A DNA stretch of 55,061 nucleotides. Origin: an uncultured Clostridia bacterium. Lineage in GTDB: Bacteria > Bacillota > Clostridia > Christensenellales > Borkfalkiaceae. The DNA lies in NCBI GenBank assembly GCA_944359365.1, contig CALVST010000008.1:1-55061 (forward strand), written 5' to 3'. Position numbers and translations under genes: made by a program. The notes beneath the pieces were generated by a model, which saw nothing but the letters and a program-made list of their open reading frames with translations, did no database searches and was not told the origin of the DNA. Below are positions 40,073-48,996 of this stretch, piece by piece. The first letter of the stretch is position 1, and each line of letters starts with the position of its first letter.

Positions 40073-40101
40073 ATTTTACTATAAACAGCAAAAAATGTCA
40101 A
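40073..40101 (-). promoter_or_regulatory. tRNA-Leu promoter
   Basis: TTGACA (40096-40101), 17-bp spacer, TAAAAT (40073-40078). Confidence 0.88.
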
Positions 40102-40102
40102 G

Positions 40103-40645
40103 TCAAAAATAGAAGATTTTATAATATTTATAAAACTTTTTGACCTTGCCGACGTAGGCTCGCGTTTCCCCAAAGGGAATGTACGACAAATTTTTACCGT
40201 CGGCGCTGTATTCTGTATCCGCAAGCCATCCGCGCACCCGCCCTTCCCCGGCATTGTAGGCGGCCAGCGCCGTATCCTTTTCGGAGAATTTACCGAAAAG
40301 ATAGGAAAGATACGCACAGCCCGCGCGGATATTGTCGTCGGCGTCGTACAGATCTATCTCTTTTTGGCAGAGCGTTTCCGCAAAACGCGCCGTAGACGGC
40401 ATCAGCTGCATCAGCCCGATCGCGCCCGCCTCGCTCTTCGCATCCCTTTTGAAATTGCTCTCCGCGCGGATCACCGCAAAAACGAGGTCTTCGTCTAACC
40501 CGTACTGTGCGGCATACGCGCCGACGGACGAGGCGTACTTTTTCGGGATATAGAAGCCGTATAGCCCTATGAAGGTAAGCGCCAAAAACGTTAACGCCGC
40601 GAATACGGCAAAAAAAATTTTAACTTTTCTTCGTTGTGATATCAT
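40103..40645 (-). CDS. Membrane-anchored lytic transglycosylase (SLT domain)
   Basis: Cleaves peptidoglycan glycan strands between MurNAc and GlcNAc on the outer side of the membrane. One N-terminal membrane segment (FFAVFAALTFLALTFIGLYGF, about 11-32), then the SLT fold: VFAVIRAESNFKRDAKSEAGAIGLMQLMPSTA with the catalytic Glu in AESNF, and LAAYNAGEGRV. 180 residues, the compact Bacillota form. The start overlaps the coaE 3' end by 26 bases; its Shine-Dalgarno is weak (GGTG), so coupling to coaE translation is likely. Confidence 0.9.
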   Translation of the reverse strand: MISQRRKVKIFFAVFAALTFLALTFIGLYGFYIPKKYASSVGAYAAQYGLDEDLVFAVIRAESNFKRDAKSEAGAIGLMQLMPSTARFAETLCQKEIDLYDADDNIRAGCAYLSYLFGKFSEKDTALAAYNAGEGRVRGWLADTEYSADGKNLSYIPFGETRAYVGKVKKFYKYYKIFYF

Positions 40646-41222
40646 GCACGGCACCGTTCACTTTTCTTTGCAGCGTCGGCAGATCGCCGTCGTTACATAT
40701 TACAGTATGCCCTGCTTTGCAATTTTTTTCATGCTCCGCCTGATTGTTTATGCGCGCAGCGACTTCATCCTCGCTCAGCCCGTCGCGCAGGACCACGGCG
40801 GCGATGCGCTCCGCCCTGTCGCGCAGCACCACGATGATGTGGTCGAAAAGCCCCTCGTAACCGCCCTCGAACAGGAGAGGCACCTCGAAAAAGACATAAT
40901 CTCCCCGGGCGCGCTCCGCCTCGGCAAACAGTTTTTTCATGACGGCGAGATGCGTGATGGAATCGAGAAGGGCGAGTTTTTCCTTATCGGAAAACACCCT
41001 TTCCGCAAGTTTTTTTCTGTCGAGCACGCCGCCTTCGAAACAGTCGGGGAAGGCTTTTTCCGCCGCCGAACGCACATCCGGCTCGTCATATATATTTCTC
41101 GCCGCCGCATCTGCCGACAGAACGGGAAAACCCATCCCCTCTATCATCCGCATCACGGTAGACTTGCCGCTGCCTATGCCGCCCGTTACGGCGACATACG
41201 TTTTGCCGTTATTTCGCTTCAT
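40620..41222 (-). CDS. coaE: Dephospho-CoA kinase
   Basis: Last step of coenzyme A synthesis: phosphorylates the 3'-hydroxyl of dephospho-CoA with ATP. P-loop VTGGIGSGKST near the N-terminus, FPVLSADAAARNIYD, FEVPLLFEGGYEGLFDHIIVV and R-x-x-x-QxxxxE-like lid residues further on. 200 residues, normal length. The ATG at 41222 is chosen for GGAAGGAATTGGT upstream; it overlaps the polA 3' end by 14 bases. The pairing polA-coaE is common in Bacillota. Confidence 0.95.
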   Translation of the reverse strand: MKRNNGKTYVAVTGGIGSGKSTVMRMIEGMGFPVLSADAAARNIYDEPDVRSAAEKAFPDCFEGGVLDRKKLAERVFSDKEKLALLDSITHLAVMKKLFAEAERARGDYVFFEVPLLFEGGYEGLFDHIIVVLRDRAERIAAVVLRDGLSEDEVAARINNQAEHEKNCKAGHTVICNDGDLPTLQRKVNGAVHDITTKKS

Positions 41223-43767
41223 ACCAATTCCTTCCGCTGTGCACCTCGGCAACGAGCGGCACGCGCAGTTTTACGGCGCCCTCCATCTCTTCTTTCAAAA
41301 GCCTTTCCACGGTCTGCTGCTCCTCGATAAAGGCGTCTATGACCAATTCGTCGTGCACCTGCAAGATCAACTGAGAGCGCAGCCCTTCCCGTTTAATGCG
41401 TGCCTGAATATTCACCATTGCGATCTTGATGATATCGGCGCTGCTGCCCTGCAAGGGCATATTCATCGCCGCGCGTTCGCCGAAGGAGCGGATATTGAAG
41501 TTGGAAGAGCGTATCTCGTTGATGACGCGTTTCCGCCCGAGCAACGTGGTCACAAAGCCGTGTTCGCGCGCAAAAGAGACGTTTGCGTCCATGTACTTTT
41601 TCACGTCGCTGTACCGCGCAAAATAGGCGTTGATGTACTCGCGCGCCTGCTTTGCGGATATGTGCAGGTTGTTCGCAAGCCCGAAATCGCTGATGCCGTA
41701 AATGATGCCGAAATTGACAGCCTTCGCCGCGCGGCGCATTTGCCCGTCCACTTTGTCGAGCGGCACGCCGAACACCTGCGATGCGGTGAGCGAATGGATA
41801 TCGTCGCCGCGGTTGTACGCGTCGATCAGTTCTTTGCACCCCGAAAAATGCGCCAACAGCCGAAGTTCTATCTGCGAATAATCCGCATCGACGAGCACGC
41901 GGTCTTCCGAACGGGCGACAAACAGCTTGCGCAGTTCCCTGCCCTCATCGTCGCGCACGGGGATATTCTGCAAATTCGGATTCGCGCTCGAAAGGCGCCC
42001 CGTCGTGGTCACGACCTGATTGAAACTCGTATGCACCAGCTTATCCGACGCGATGAGCGGGCGGAACCCCTCGATGTAAGTGGACAAAAGTTTTTGCAGA
42101 TGGCGGCAGCGCAGTACGTCGCGCACGATCTCATAGTCGTCCTTCAACTTTTCAAGCACTTCCGCACCGGTGGAATACGCACCGCGCTTGCTCTTTTTCG
42201 GGGCGGGCAATTTCAGCTTTTCAAACAGCACGACGCCGAGCTGCGCGGGCGAATTCAGGTTGAACCGCTCTCCCGCTTGCGAAAATATCTTTTCCGTTAT
42301 TTCCGCGATCTCGCTGCGGTAGCGCTTTTCAAACTCCGCTGACATCTCCACGTCTACCTTTACGCCCGCCGTTTCCATATCGTACAATACGTCGGCAAGC
42401 GGCAGTTCTGTATTGCGGTAGAGCGACTCGAGGTTTTCCTCCTTCAATTTGGGATACAGCTCTTCGAACAGCGCCCAAACGCCCGAGGCGGGCGCGGAAA
42501 TATCCGCCCCCCTGCTTTCAAGAACATAAGAAAGGTCGTCGTCTTTGCCCGAATAATCGACAAGATATTTTATGAGAGACACGTCTTCGGCATCCCCCTC
42601 GAAAGCGATGCCTTTGCCCGCAAGGGCGCGGCGCATCCCTTTTTTACCGTAAAGGATAAACTTTTTGCCCGAAGAAAACACAGAGCGGAGCGCCTTTTCT
42701 ATCTCGCTTTCGTCCATGCCTTCGTCCAAAAGCGTCTGCCTGCCGCGCAGACAGAATTCCTCTTTGCCGCCCGCATAAATATAGAAGTTGCCCGCCTGCT
42801 CGACGACGCAAAGCCGCTCAGCACCCCGCAGCGCGCTTTCGAGTGCATCGGCATCCGATACGGTCTTGCAGACGGCGCACTGCGCGAGGCGTTCGGGCGC
42901 AGTTTCCGCCTGTTTCTCAAATATATCCATTTTGAGGAAGGAAGTAAATTCGAGCTGTAAAAACTGCGTACGCACCTCTTCGGAAAAGGGCAGCCGCACC
43001 GTACACTCGTCCAAATCGACGGAAATATCCGCATTCAGGTCGATGCGGGCGAGTTTCTGCGAAAGGTAGGCGTTCTCCCTGCCCGCCTCCAGCTTTGCCT
43101 TTACAGAGCCGGTGATCTTGTCTAAATTCGCATATAAATTGTCGAGATTATCGTATTCTCCGATGAGCGCGAGCGCCGTTTTTTCCCCTACGCCCGCAAC
43201 GCCCGGGATATTGTCGGAACTGTCGCCCATCAGCGCCTTGATGTCCACCACTTGGCGCGGCTCGTACCCGAGCTGCTGTTTGAAGTTGGAAAGCGTCAGC
43301 TTGTTCAGCTCGCTCACGCCCGTCTTTGTGATGTACACGTCGGTATTTTCGCCGATGAGCTGATACGCGTCCCTGTCGCCCGTGATGACGATGCTGTGCG
43401 TATCCGCGAATTTCACAGAGAGAGTGCCTATAATGTCGTCCGCCTCGTACCCTTCCTTTTCGCACATGGCGATGCGCATGGAGCGCAAAAGAGATTTCAG
43501 CATGGGTACCTGCACGGCAAGGTCGTCCGGCATGGGCTTTCTCGTCCCCTTGTACTGCTCGTACATTTTATGGCGGAAGGTCGGCGCTTTCAGATCGAAT
43601 GCCACGATCAGCCTGTCCGGCTTGATGTCGCTGTTAATTTTCAACAGCAGCTTGATAAACCCGAATACGGCGTTGGTCGGCGTTCCGTCTTTGGTCGTGA
43701 GCAATTTCGTCGCGTAAAAAGCGCGGTTGAGCAGGCTGTTGCCGTCTATCAGTACGAGTTTGAGCAT
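41209..43767 (-). CDS. polA: DNA polymerase I
   Basis: 852 residues: N-terminal 5'-3' exonuclease (MLKLVLIDGNSLLNRAFYA; EGYEADDIIGTL; ITGDRDAYQLI; helix-hairpin-helix VVDIKALMGDSSDNIPGV), a 3'-5' exonuclease-like domain, and family A polymerase (DYSQIELRLLAHFSGCKELI; VNFGIIYGISDFGL; QVHDELVID). The middle domain lacks the acidic DxE motif (here LCVVEQAGN), so proofreading is probably absent, as in Bacillus PolA. It processes Okazaki fragments and fills repair gaps. AGGAGATAGCACGA before the ATG; first gene of polA-coaE-slt. Confidence 0.96.
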   Translation of the reverse strand: MLKLVLIDGNSLLNRAFYATKLLTTKDGTPTNAVFGFIKLLLKINSDIKPDRLIVAFDLKAPTFRHKMYEQYKGTRKPMPDDLAVQVPMLKSLLRSMRIAMCEKEGYEADDIIGTLSVKFADTHSIVITGDRDAYQLIGENTDVYITKTGVSELNKLTLSNFKQQLGYEPRQVVDIKALMGDSSDNIPGVAGVGEKTALALIGEYDNLDNLYANLDKITGSVKAKLEAGRENAYLSQKLARIDLNADISVDLDECTVRLPFSEEVRTQFLQLEFTSFLKMDIFEKQAETAPERLAQCAVCKTVSDADALESALRGAERLCVVEQAGNFYIYAGGKEEFCLRGRQTLLDEGMDESEIEKALRSVFSSGKKFILYGKKGMRRALAGKGIAFEGDAEDVSLIKYLVDYSGKDDDLSYVLESRGADISAPASGVWALFEELYPKLKEENLESLYRNTELPLADVLYDMETAGVKVDVEMSAEFEKRYRSEIAEITEKIFSQAGERFNLNSPAQLGVVLFEKLKLPAPKKSKRGAYSTGAEVLEKLKDDYEIVRDVLRCRHLQKLLSTYIEGFRPLIASDKLVHTSFNQVVTTTGRLSSANPNLQNIPVRDDEGRELRKLFVARSEDRVLVDADYSQIELRLLAHFSGCKELIDAYNRGDDIHSLTASQVFGVPLDKVDGQMRRAAKAVNFGIIYGISDFGLANNLHISAKQAREYINAYFARYSDVKKYMDANVSFAREHGFVTTLLGRKRVINEIRSSNFNIRSFGERAAMNMPLQGSSADIIKIAMVNIQARIKREGLRSQLILQVHDELVIDAFIEEQQTVERLLKEEMEGAVKLRVPLVAEVHSGRNWYEAK

Positions 43768-43796
43768 TCGTGCTATCTCCTGTGATCGTTTGATAT

Positions 43797-43825
43797 ATTA
43801 TAACAGACAAACAAAGTATTTGCAA
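43797..43825 (-). promoter_or_regulatory. polA operon promoter
   Basis: TTGCAA (43820-43825), 17-bp spacer, TATAAT (43797-43802). Confidence 0.85.
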
Positions 43826-43831
43826 ACGATT

Positions 43832-43871
43832 GTAAAATAAATTCCCGCAGGCTTATCTCCTGCGGGAATTT
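43832..43871 (-). terminator. Terminator of the DUF4870-like gene
   Basis: AATTCCCGCAGG / CCTGCGGGAATT stem (43840-43851 with 43859-43870) followed by TTATTTTAC on the minus strand. Confidence 0.8.
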
Positions 43872-43873
43872 CT

Positions 43874-44320
43874 TCACTTGATGATGGTAATTTTTCCGAT
43901 GACGGGCAATTCCTTCTTCTCTTCCCGGACGACGTTGAGTATGCCGAGTATGCACACGACGAGCATAACGACGCCGAACAGCGACGAAAGGACCGTGAAT
44001 AGGATGCCCACGACGGGGAGCATCGTCAAAACTCCGAGCACGACGCCGCCAATCACAGATACGAGCAGAACGACAAGGCTCTGATTCGCGTGGAATTTTG
44101 CGAAATCGTCCTTCGGATACACGATAAGCGGCAAAAAGAAGAGTATGCCGAACAGGTATGCGAGCGCGCAGATGACTCTTTTCTGCACCAAGTCGTCATG
44201 CGTCTCTTTTTCGTCCTTTTCTGCGGGCCTCTCCTCCTTTGCGGGCAGCTCTTCCCGTGCGGAAACATCATTCCGCTCTTTATTTTCTTCTTTCGTTTCG
44301 GTATCTTTGTTTTCTTCCAT
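43874..44320 (-). CDS. DUF4870-like small membrane protein (148 aa)
   Basis: A ~45-residue Glu/Lys-rich cytoplasmic head, then three hydrophobic segments (about 48-66, 78-100, 105-130). KFHANQSLVVLLVSVIGGVVLG is typical of DUF4870/Tic20-like small membrane proteins, whose function is unknown. The ATG at 44320 has GAGGTGATCGAA before it; an ATG three codons upstream is less well placed. It follows the ABC-F gene by 40 bp and ends before a terminator, so it may be co-transcribed with it. Confidence 0.82.
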   Translation of the reverse strand: MEENKDTETKEENKERNDVSAREELPAKEERPAEKDEKETHDDLVQKRVICALAYLFGILFFLPLIVYPKDDFAKFHANQSLVVLLVSVIGGVVLGVLTMLPVVGILFTVLSSLFGVVMLVVCILGILNVVREEKKELPVIGKITIIK

Positions 44321-44360
44321 TTCGATCACCTCACTAAAGAATTATATTCCGACAGCTTGC

Positions 44361-45941
44361 TCAGCCGTTTGTCAGATCGAGATATTCGTCGTAAGTCACA
44401 TTCTTGTCGAAAGACTTTTTGCCGTCTTTTAATTCTATGATGCGGTTTGCCACCGTATTCATCAGCTCTTGGTCGTGCGACGTCAAAAGCATGCAGCCCT
44501 TGAAGTTCTTCATGCCGTTGTTGAGCGCCGTGATGGATTCCAGATCGAGGTGGTTGGTCGGCTCGTCGAAAATGAGGAAATTGCTCCCTTCCAACATCAT
44601 CTTTGCGAGCATGCAGCGCACTTTTTCGCCGCCCGAAAGCACCTTCGCCTTTTTGAGCGCCTCTTCGCCCGAAAAGAGCATCCTTCCGAGCCAACCGCGC
44701 AAAAATTCCTCGTAATGGTCGTTTGAAAATTGGCTCAGCCACTCGACGAGCGTCAGCTCACAGCCTTCAAAATATTCGTTGTTGTTCTGCGGCAGGACGG
44801 AAAGCGTGATCGTTTTGCCCCACTTTACCGTGCCCGCATCCGGCTGGATTTTGCCCGTCAGCACGTCGAAAAGCATGGTGATCGTCGTGCTCTTATCGCT
44901 CACAAAGCCGATCTTTTCGTTTTTCTGCACAATAAAATCGAGGTTTTCGAAGTACCCTTCCTTGGTGAGCCCTTCTACCATGAGTATATCGTTGCCGATC
45001 TCCCTTTCGAATTTGAAATCGATGAACGGATATTTGCGCAGGGAAGGCTTGATATCGTTGATGGTGAGCCGCTCCAATTCCTTTTTGCGCGAAGTCGCCT
45101 GACGCGATTTGGATGCGTTTGCGGCAAACCTTGCGATAAAGTCCTGCAGCTCTTTCGCGCGCTGTTCTGCCTTTTTGTTTTGGTCGCGCATCTGGCGGGC
45201 GATCAGCTGGCTCGTCTGGTACCAGAAATCGTAGTTGCCGAGGAACAGGCTGATCTTCCCGAAGTCTACGTCGCAGATATAGGTGCAGACCTTATTCAGA
45301 AAGTGCCTGTTGTGCGATACGATGATGATGGTGTTTTCAAAATCGAGCAGATAATTTTCCAGCCAACGGACCGTTTTTATGTCGAGGTTGTTTGTCGGCT
45401 CGTCGAGAAGAAGTATATCGGGGTTGCCGAACAGCGCCTGCGCGAGCAACACCTTGACTTTCATTTTCGCATCCAGCTCGCCCATGAGCACATAGTGGTA
45501 CTCCGCGGGGATGTCCAGCTCGTTGAGCAGCGTTTCCGCCTCCGATTCCGCTTCCCAACCGTTCATTTCGGCAAACTCGCTCTCGAGCTCGCCCGCGCGG
45601 ATGCCGTCCTCATCGGAAAAGTCTGCCTTCGCGTACAGCGCCTCGCGCTCGTCCATGACCTCTACGAGCCGTTTGTGCCCGAGCATGACCGTGCGCACGA
45701 CCGTCTGATCGTCGTATGCGTTCTGGTTCTGCATGAGAACGGACATGCGCTCGTTTTTATCCATCGACACTTCGCCCTTGTTCGGCTCGATCTCTCCCGA
45801 CAAGACTTTCAAAAAGGTAGATTTCCCCGCGCCGTTCGCGCCGATGATGCCGTAGCAGTTGCCTTTTGTGAATTTAATGTTTACGTCTTCGAACAGTTTT
45901 TTTCCGCCGTACTGTAAGCTGACGTTTGTAACTTGCAGCAT
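44361..45941 (-). CDS. ABC-F family ATPase (YkpA/YbiT type)
   Basis: Soluble twin-ATPase protein of the ABC-F class, which acts on ribosomes. 526 residues. First nucleotide site: GANGAGKST (Walker A), DILLLDEPTNNLD (Walker B), and a weakened signature. Linker of ~80 charged residues (P-site tRNA interaction motif). Second site: LSGGEKVRCMLAKMML signature and NFLIFDEPTNHLD are good, but the P-loop reads GFVSDKSTTITML, without the Gly-Lys-Thr core. No membrane domain. GAGGTCAAT precedes the ATG. A ribosome-protection or stress translation factor role is inferred from family. Confidence 0.9.
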   Translation of the reverse strand: MLQVTNVSLQYGGKKLFEDVNIKFTKGNCYGIIGANGAGKSTFLKVLSGEIEPNKGEVSMDKNERMSVLMQNQNAYDDQTVVRTVMLGHKRLVEVMDEREALYAKADFSDEDGIRAGELESEFAEMNGWEAESEAETLLNELDIPAEYHYVLMGELDAKMKVKVLLAQALFGNPDILLLDEPTNNLDIKTVRWLENYLLDFENTIIIVSHNRHFLNKVCTYICDVDFGKISLFLGNYDFWYQTSQLIARQMRDQNKKAEQRAKELQDFIARFAANASKSRQATSRKKELERLTINDIKPSLRKYPFIDFKFEREIGNDILMVEGLTKEGYFENLDFIVQKNEKIGFVSDKSTTITMLFDVLTGKIQPDAGTVKWGKTITLSVLPQNNNEYFEGCELTLVEWLSQFSNDHYEEFLRGWLGRMLFSGEEALKKAKVLSGGEKVRCMLAKMMLEGSNFLIFDEPTNHLDLESITALNNGMKNFKGCMLLTSHDQELMNTVANRIIELKDGKKSFDKNVTYDEYLDLTNG

Positions 45942-45970
45942 ATTGACCTCTTAACAAAATCTTTCGCCTT

Positions 45971-45999
45971 ATTATACCATATTGAAAAAGAAAGCACAA
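45971..45999 (-). promoter_or_regulatory. ABC-F gene promoter
   Basis: TTGTGC (45994-45999), 17-bp spacer, TATAAT (45971-45976). Confidence 0.7.
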
Positions 46000-46011
46000 A
46001 CAAATTGCGGC

Positions 46012-46038
46012 AGGCTCCGCGCAAAATGCGCGGAGCCT
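46012..46038 (-). terminator. Hairpin after the RHH gene
   Basis: AGGCTCCGCGC / GCGCGGAGCCT, perfect 11-bp stem. The minus-strand T-tract after it is poor, so termination is probable but not certain. Confidence 0.55.
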
Positions 46039-46041
46039 CCC

Positions 46042-46218
46042 TTATTTTTCCTGCGTTTTATCCCTCTTGCCGCGGCGCGCGAGCACGCATTCGTGCAGCA
46101 GATATTCGATCTGCCCGTTGAGCGAGCGGAATTCGTCTTCCGCCCATGCGGAAAGCTCATCGTACAGTTTTGCCGAAATGCGCAGAGGGATCTGTTTTTT
46201 CGCGTCCCTGCCCGGCAT
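46042..46218 (-). CDS. Arc-like ribbon-helix-helix protein (58 aa)
   Basis: [43 protein letters not shown] is a full RHH/Arc fold: beta strand (QIPLRI), helix A, helix B with [13 protein letters not shown] dimers bind short palindromic operators. It starts four bases after the SPFH gene stop, so the two form an operon. Tandem TGATATCA boxes over the operon promoter (47181-47200) are a natural autoregulatory target. The ATG has no strong Shine-Dalgarno, fitting coupled translation. Confidence 0.85.
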   Translation of the reverse strand: MPGRDAKKQIPLRISAKLYDELSAWAEDEFRSLNGQIEYLLHECVLARRGKRDKTQEK

Positions 46219-46224
46219 AACGCG

Positions 46225-47160
46225 TCAATACAGCGAGCCGCTGTTCACGACGGGCTGCGCGTCCTTGTTTCCGCACAGAACGACGAGCAGATTGGACACC
46301 ATCGCGGCTTTGCGCTCTTCGTCGAGGTCGACGACGCCGTTTTCGGCAAGTTTTCTGAGCGCCATCTCCACCATGCTGACCGCGCCGTCCACGATCTTCT
46401 GCCGTGCGGCGATGATCGCGGAAGCCTGCTGGCGCTGCAGCATCGCCGCGGCGATCTCGGGCGCATATGCAAGGTGCGCGATGCGCGCCTCCAGCACTTC
46501 GATGCCGGCGATCTCTACCCTGCCCTGTAATTCTTTGCGCAGGATCTCGGCGATCTCTACCGAAGAACCGCGCAAAGACTTTTCGTCGCCGTTTTCGGAA
46601 ACGTCGTAAGGGTACTGCCTGGCTACCTGCCGGATCGCCGCATCGCTCTGAGTAGATATGTAAGAAAGAAAATTATCCACATCGAAAACCGCGCGCGCGG
46701 TGTCCACTACCCGCCAGATAACGACCACACCGATCTCTATGGGGTTGCCCTCTTCGTCGTTCACCTTCTGTTTTTCATTGTTGAGCGTCATCGCTTTTAA
46801 CGAAATCTTTTTGCCTAACCCGGCAACTGCGCCGACGGCAGGATTGAATGCCGAACAAAAGGGATTCACCCAGAAAAACCCTTCCTTTTTAATTGTGCCG
46901 TGATATTTTCCGAACAGTGTAAGCACGAGCGCCTCGTTGGGGTTCACCGTTTTCAGCCCGCACATAAATATGACTGCCAAAATAAACGCGACGATACCGC
47001 CGACTATCATGGCGATCAAAATCCCATCGTTTCCGGGCTGCGGGCTGAACACGAACAGAAATATGCTCCCCGCAAACAGAAGTATGTCCACAAACAGCAT
47101 CAGCCAACCGCTTTTCGGGTGTAAAACTTTTTCCTGTGTTTGCCTTACCTGACTTTCCAT
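46225..47160 (-). CDS. SPFH/band-7 (stomatin-like) membrane protein
   Basis: 311 residues: two N-terminal membrane segments (about 18-38 and 46-67), then an SPFH domain ([69 protein letters not shown]) and a helical C-terminal stretch with [36 protein letters not shown]. Such proteins form large membrane rings or microdomains and chaperone membrane proteins. AAAGGAG lies before the ATG at 47160. Operon with the RHH gene downstream. Confidence 0.9.
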   Translation of the reverse strand: MESQVRQTQEKVLHPKSGWLMLFVDILLFAGSIFLFVFSPQPGNDGILIAMIVGGIVAFILAVIFMCGLKTVNPNEALVLTLFGKYHGTIKKEGFFWVNPFCSAFNPAVGAVAGLGKKISLKAMTLNNEKQKVNDEEGNPIEIGVVVIWRVVDTARAVFDVDNFLSYISTQSDAAIRQVARQYPYDVSENGDEKSLRGSSVEIAEILRKELQGRVEIAGIEVLEARIAHLAYAPEIAAAMLQRQQASAIIAARQKIVDGAVSMVEMALRKLAENGVVDLDEERKAAMVSNLLVVLCGNKDAQPVVNSGSLY

Positions 47161-47180
47161 AATCAGTTCTCCTTTCATTT

Positions 47181-47219
47181 TGATATCATAATGATATCAT
47201 ACAAACAAAAAAATGTCAA
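47181..47219 (-). promoter_or_regulatory. SPFH-RHH promoter with tandem palindromic operator
   Basis: TTGACA (47214-47219), 17-bp spacer, TATCAT (47191-47196). Two TGATATCA palindromes 11 bp apart (47181-47188, 47192-47199) cover the -10, fit for an RHH repressor. Confidence 0.75.
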
Positions 47220-47246
47220 CGGAAATGCAAAAAGTTTGCGATTTTG

Positions 47247-47275
47247 TTGAAAATTTTTTCATATTATATTATAAT
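47247..47275 (+). promoter_or_regulatory. Promoter of the zinc-ribbon membrane gene at 47304
   Basis: TTGAAA (47247-47252), 17-bp spacer, TATAAT (47270-47275). Confidence 0.85.
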
Positions 47276-47303
47276 AAAGGCAGGAAAATGGAGAGGCTTA
47301 TTT

Positions 47304-47831
47304 ATGGATAAATTAAAAAAAGCGCGCAAGCGTATGCTTACGGTGGCAGTCGTGTTTACGGTCATGCTCGTCGCCGGGATCCCCCTGATACCCGTAGGGT
47401 TCGTATTTGCGGGAAAAACGGAAGGCGCCGTGCACGCGCTTTGGCTCGTGGCGGCGATCATAGGCATCGCGTTTACCGCAGTCGGCTTTTACGGATGCCC
47501 GCTTGCATGGTCGTCTTACGGCGGATATTCCCCCATCCTGCGCGTCATTTACGCGGTCGAAAACGAATCGCTGTATACCGTGACGGAAATCGCCACCTAT
47601 CTGCACCGGAGTGAAAAGGACATACAGGGCACCATCCGCAAGGCGATAGACAAATTATATTTGGAAGGGTATTTTTTTGACGGAAAAGTTTTGACGCTCA
47701 ACGAGAACAAAAAGCTGAAACGGCGCACCGCGCCGGATAAGTGCCCGAACTGCGGCGCACCCCTGCCGCTGCCCGTCGGCGGCGAAACGACGATAAAATG
47801 CCCCTATTGCGACACTTCGATACAGCTGTAA
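47304..47831 (+). CDS. Membrane protein with wHTH-like and zinc-ribbon domains (175 aa)
   Basis: Two membrane segments (about 12-35 and 42-65), a cytoplasmic helical segment that looks like a winged helix (YTVTEIATYLHRSEKDIQGTIRKAIDKLYLEGYFFDGKVLTL), and a C-terminal zinc ribbon CPNCGAPLPLPVGGETTIKCPYC. This combination occurs in unnamed Bacillota proteins; function unknown. The ATG at 47304 has GGAGAGGC upstream; 20 earlier in-frame codons overlap the promoter and are excluded. Confidence 0.82.
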   Translation: MDKLKKARKRMLTVAVVFTVMLVAGIPLIPVGFVFAGKTEGAVHALWLVAAIIGIAFTAVGFYGCPLAWSSYGGYSPILRVIYAVENESLYTVTEIATYLHRSEKDIQGTIRKAIDKLYLEGYFFDGKVLTLNENKKLKRRTAPDKCPNCGAPLPLPVGGETTIKCPYCDTSIQL

Positions 47832-47834
47832 ACG

Positions 47835-47866
47835 AAAAGGGAACGGTTTTTACCGTTCCCTTTCAT
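47835..47866 (+). terminator. Bidirectional terminator between convergent genes
   Basis: AAAGGGAACGG / CCGTTCCCTTT stem followed by CATATTATTCTTTTT; also T-rich after the stem on the minus strand. Confidence 0.8.
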
Positions 47867-47867
47867 A

Positions 47868-48890
47868 TTATTCTTTTTTATCCGCGTCAGCCTCGTCCGC
47901 TTTTGCGGCATCGACGATCTCCGAAACTTCCGCGCCCTTTGCTTCCTTTCCTTGTTTTTTTCTTTTGAACAGGCCGAAAAACCACTTTTCGATTTTATCG
48001 CCCTTTTTGAACAACAGCACGAACAGAGCGATCACTGCCGCCGCGAGCAGACACCATATAAGTATGCCCCACCAAGTATTGTAGGGAATGATGCTCCCGT
48101 TGAGGGAATAGCTCGTCGCAAAGACGGAAATGGTACGCGCGATGACCTGTAAAACGATAAAAAAGCGCCACGACATCGTGGAAAGCCCAGCCACAAAGCA
48201 AAGCACGTCGTCTGGAAAAATGGGAAGCAGAAACATCGCGCCGAGCACAACTCTGTCCTTCCCCTTTATTTTATGCAGCCACTTGTCGAGGTCTTCCTTG
48301 CCGACCAACCACGCAGCCGCACGATAGCCGAGGCTCCTGCCGATCCAAAAAGCGGTCAGGGAACCGAGAAAAATGCCTATCAGACTGTATACGCTCGCGA
48401 GAAGCGGCCCGAACAGCAAGACGCCCGCCCCGACGGTAAGCGTGCCCGGAACGGGCAGCACGACCACCTGCAAAAATTGGAATATGATAAAGATGAGCGG
48501 CGCCCAAACGCCCGCAGACTGAATGATGTTCCGCAGCTCGTCGACCGAGTCTATCCTGTCCAAAAGCCCCGTTACCTGCAGCAGGAACACGATGGCGAGC
48601 AGAACGGCGGCAAGCACTAACCCCGTCAAAAGCAGTTTGCTCACCGTTTTCGATTTGCGCAGCATAAAAAACAACGTCACCGCGATATAGATAAGTTCTA
48701 TACCGACGGAAACGGACATGATGACGGTCGCGTGCTTTTCGATAAACCCGCCCTTAATGTGCGCAACGCAATACACAGTCAGCACGATCGTCGCCGCAGA
48801 CGAAAGTACAAATATGATGACCGGAAGCAATTTCTTAAAAACGCCGGTCTTTGGCTCTTTTTTTTCTGTTATCGGCTCTTTTTCTTCCAT
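47868..48890 (-). CDS. TVP38/TMEM64-family (DedA-like) membrane protein
   Basis: About 340 residues with six or more membrane segments. The VTT core is visible: FQFLQVVVLPVPGTLTVGAGVLLFGPLLASVYSLIGIFLGSLTAFWIGR, then LGAMFLLPIFPDDVLCFVAGLSTMSWRFF. Related proteins flip or transport lipid carriers; the substrate here is unknown. N-terminus and C-terminus are charged cytoplasmic tails. The start at 48890 (MEEKEPITEKKEPK) is chosen by content, but no clear Shine-Dalgarno precedes it; ATGs at 48932 and 48956 are alternatives. Confidence 0.88.
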   Translation of the reverse strand: MEEKEPITEKKEPKTGVFKKLLPVIIFVLSSAATIVLTVYCVAHIKGGFIEKHATVIMSVSVGIELIYIAVTLFFMLRKSKTVSKLLLTGLVLAAVLLAIVFLLQVTGLLDRIDSVDELRNIIQSAGVWAPLIFIIFQFLQVVVLPVPGTLTVGAGVLLFGPLLASVYSLIGIFLGSLTAFWIGRSLGYRAAAWLVGKEDLDKWLHKIKGKDRVVLGAMFLLPIFPDDVLCFVAGLSTMSWRFFIVLQVIARTISVFATSYSLNGSIIPYNTWWGILIWCLLAAAVIALFVLLFKKGDKIEKWFFGLFKRKKQGKEAKGAEVSEIVDAAKADEADADKKE

Positions 48891-48996
48891 ATAGCTGACA
48901 CTGAAACGTAACTTACGGCAAGTTCTCCGCATATACAGTATATTACATTGCGGCAATAAAATTTCCGTTAATATATTTTAAAGAACCTGTGAATTT

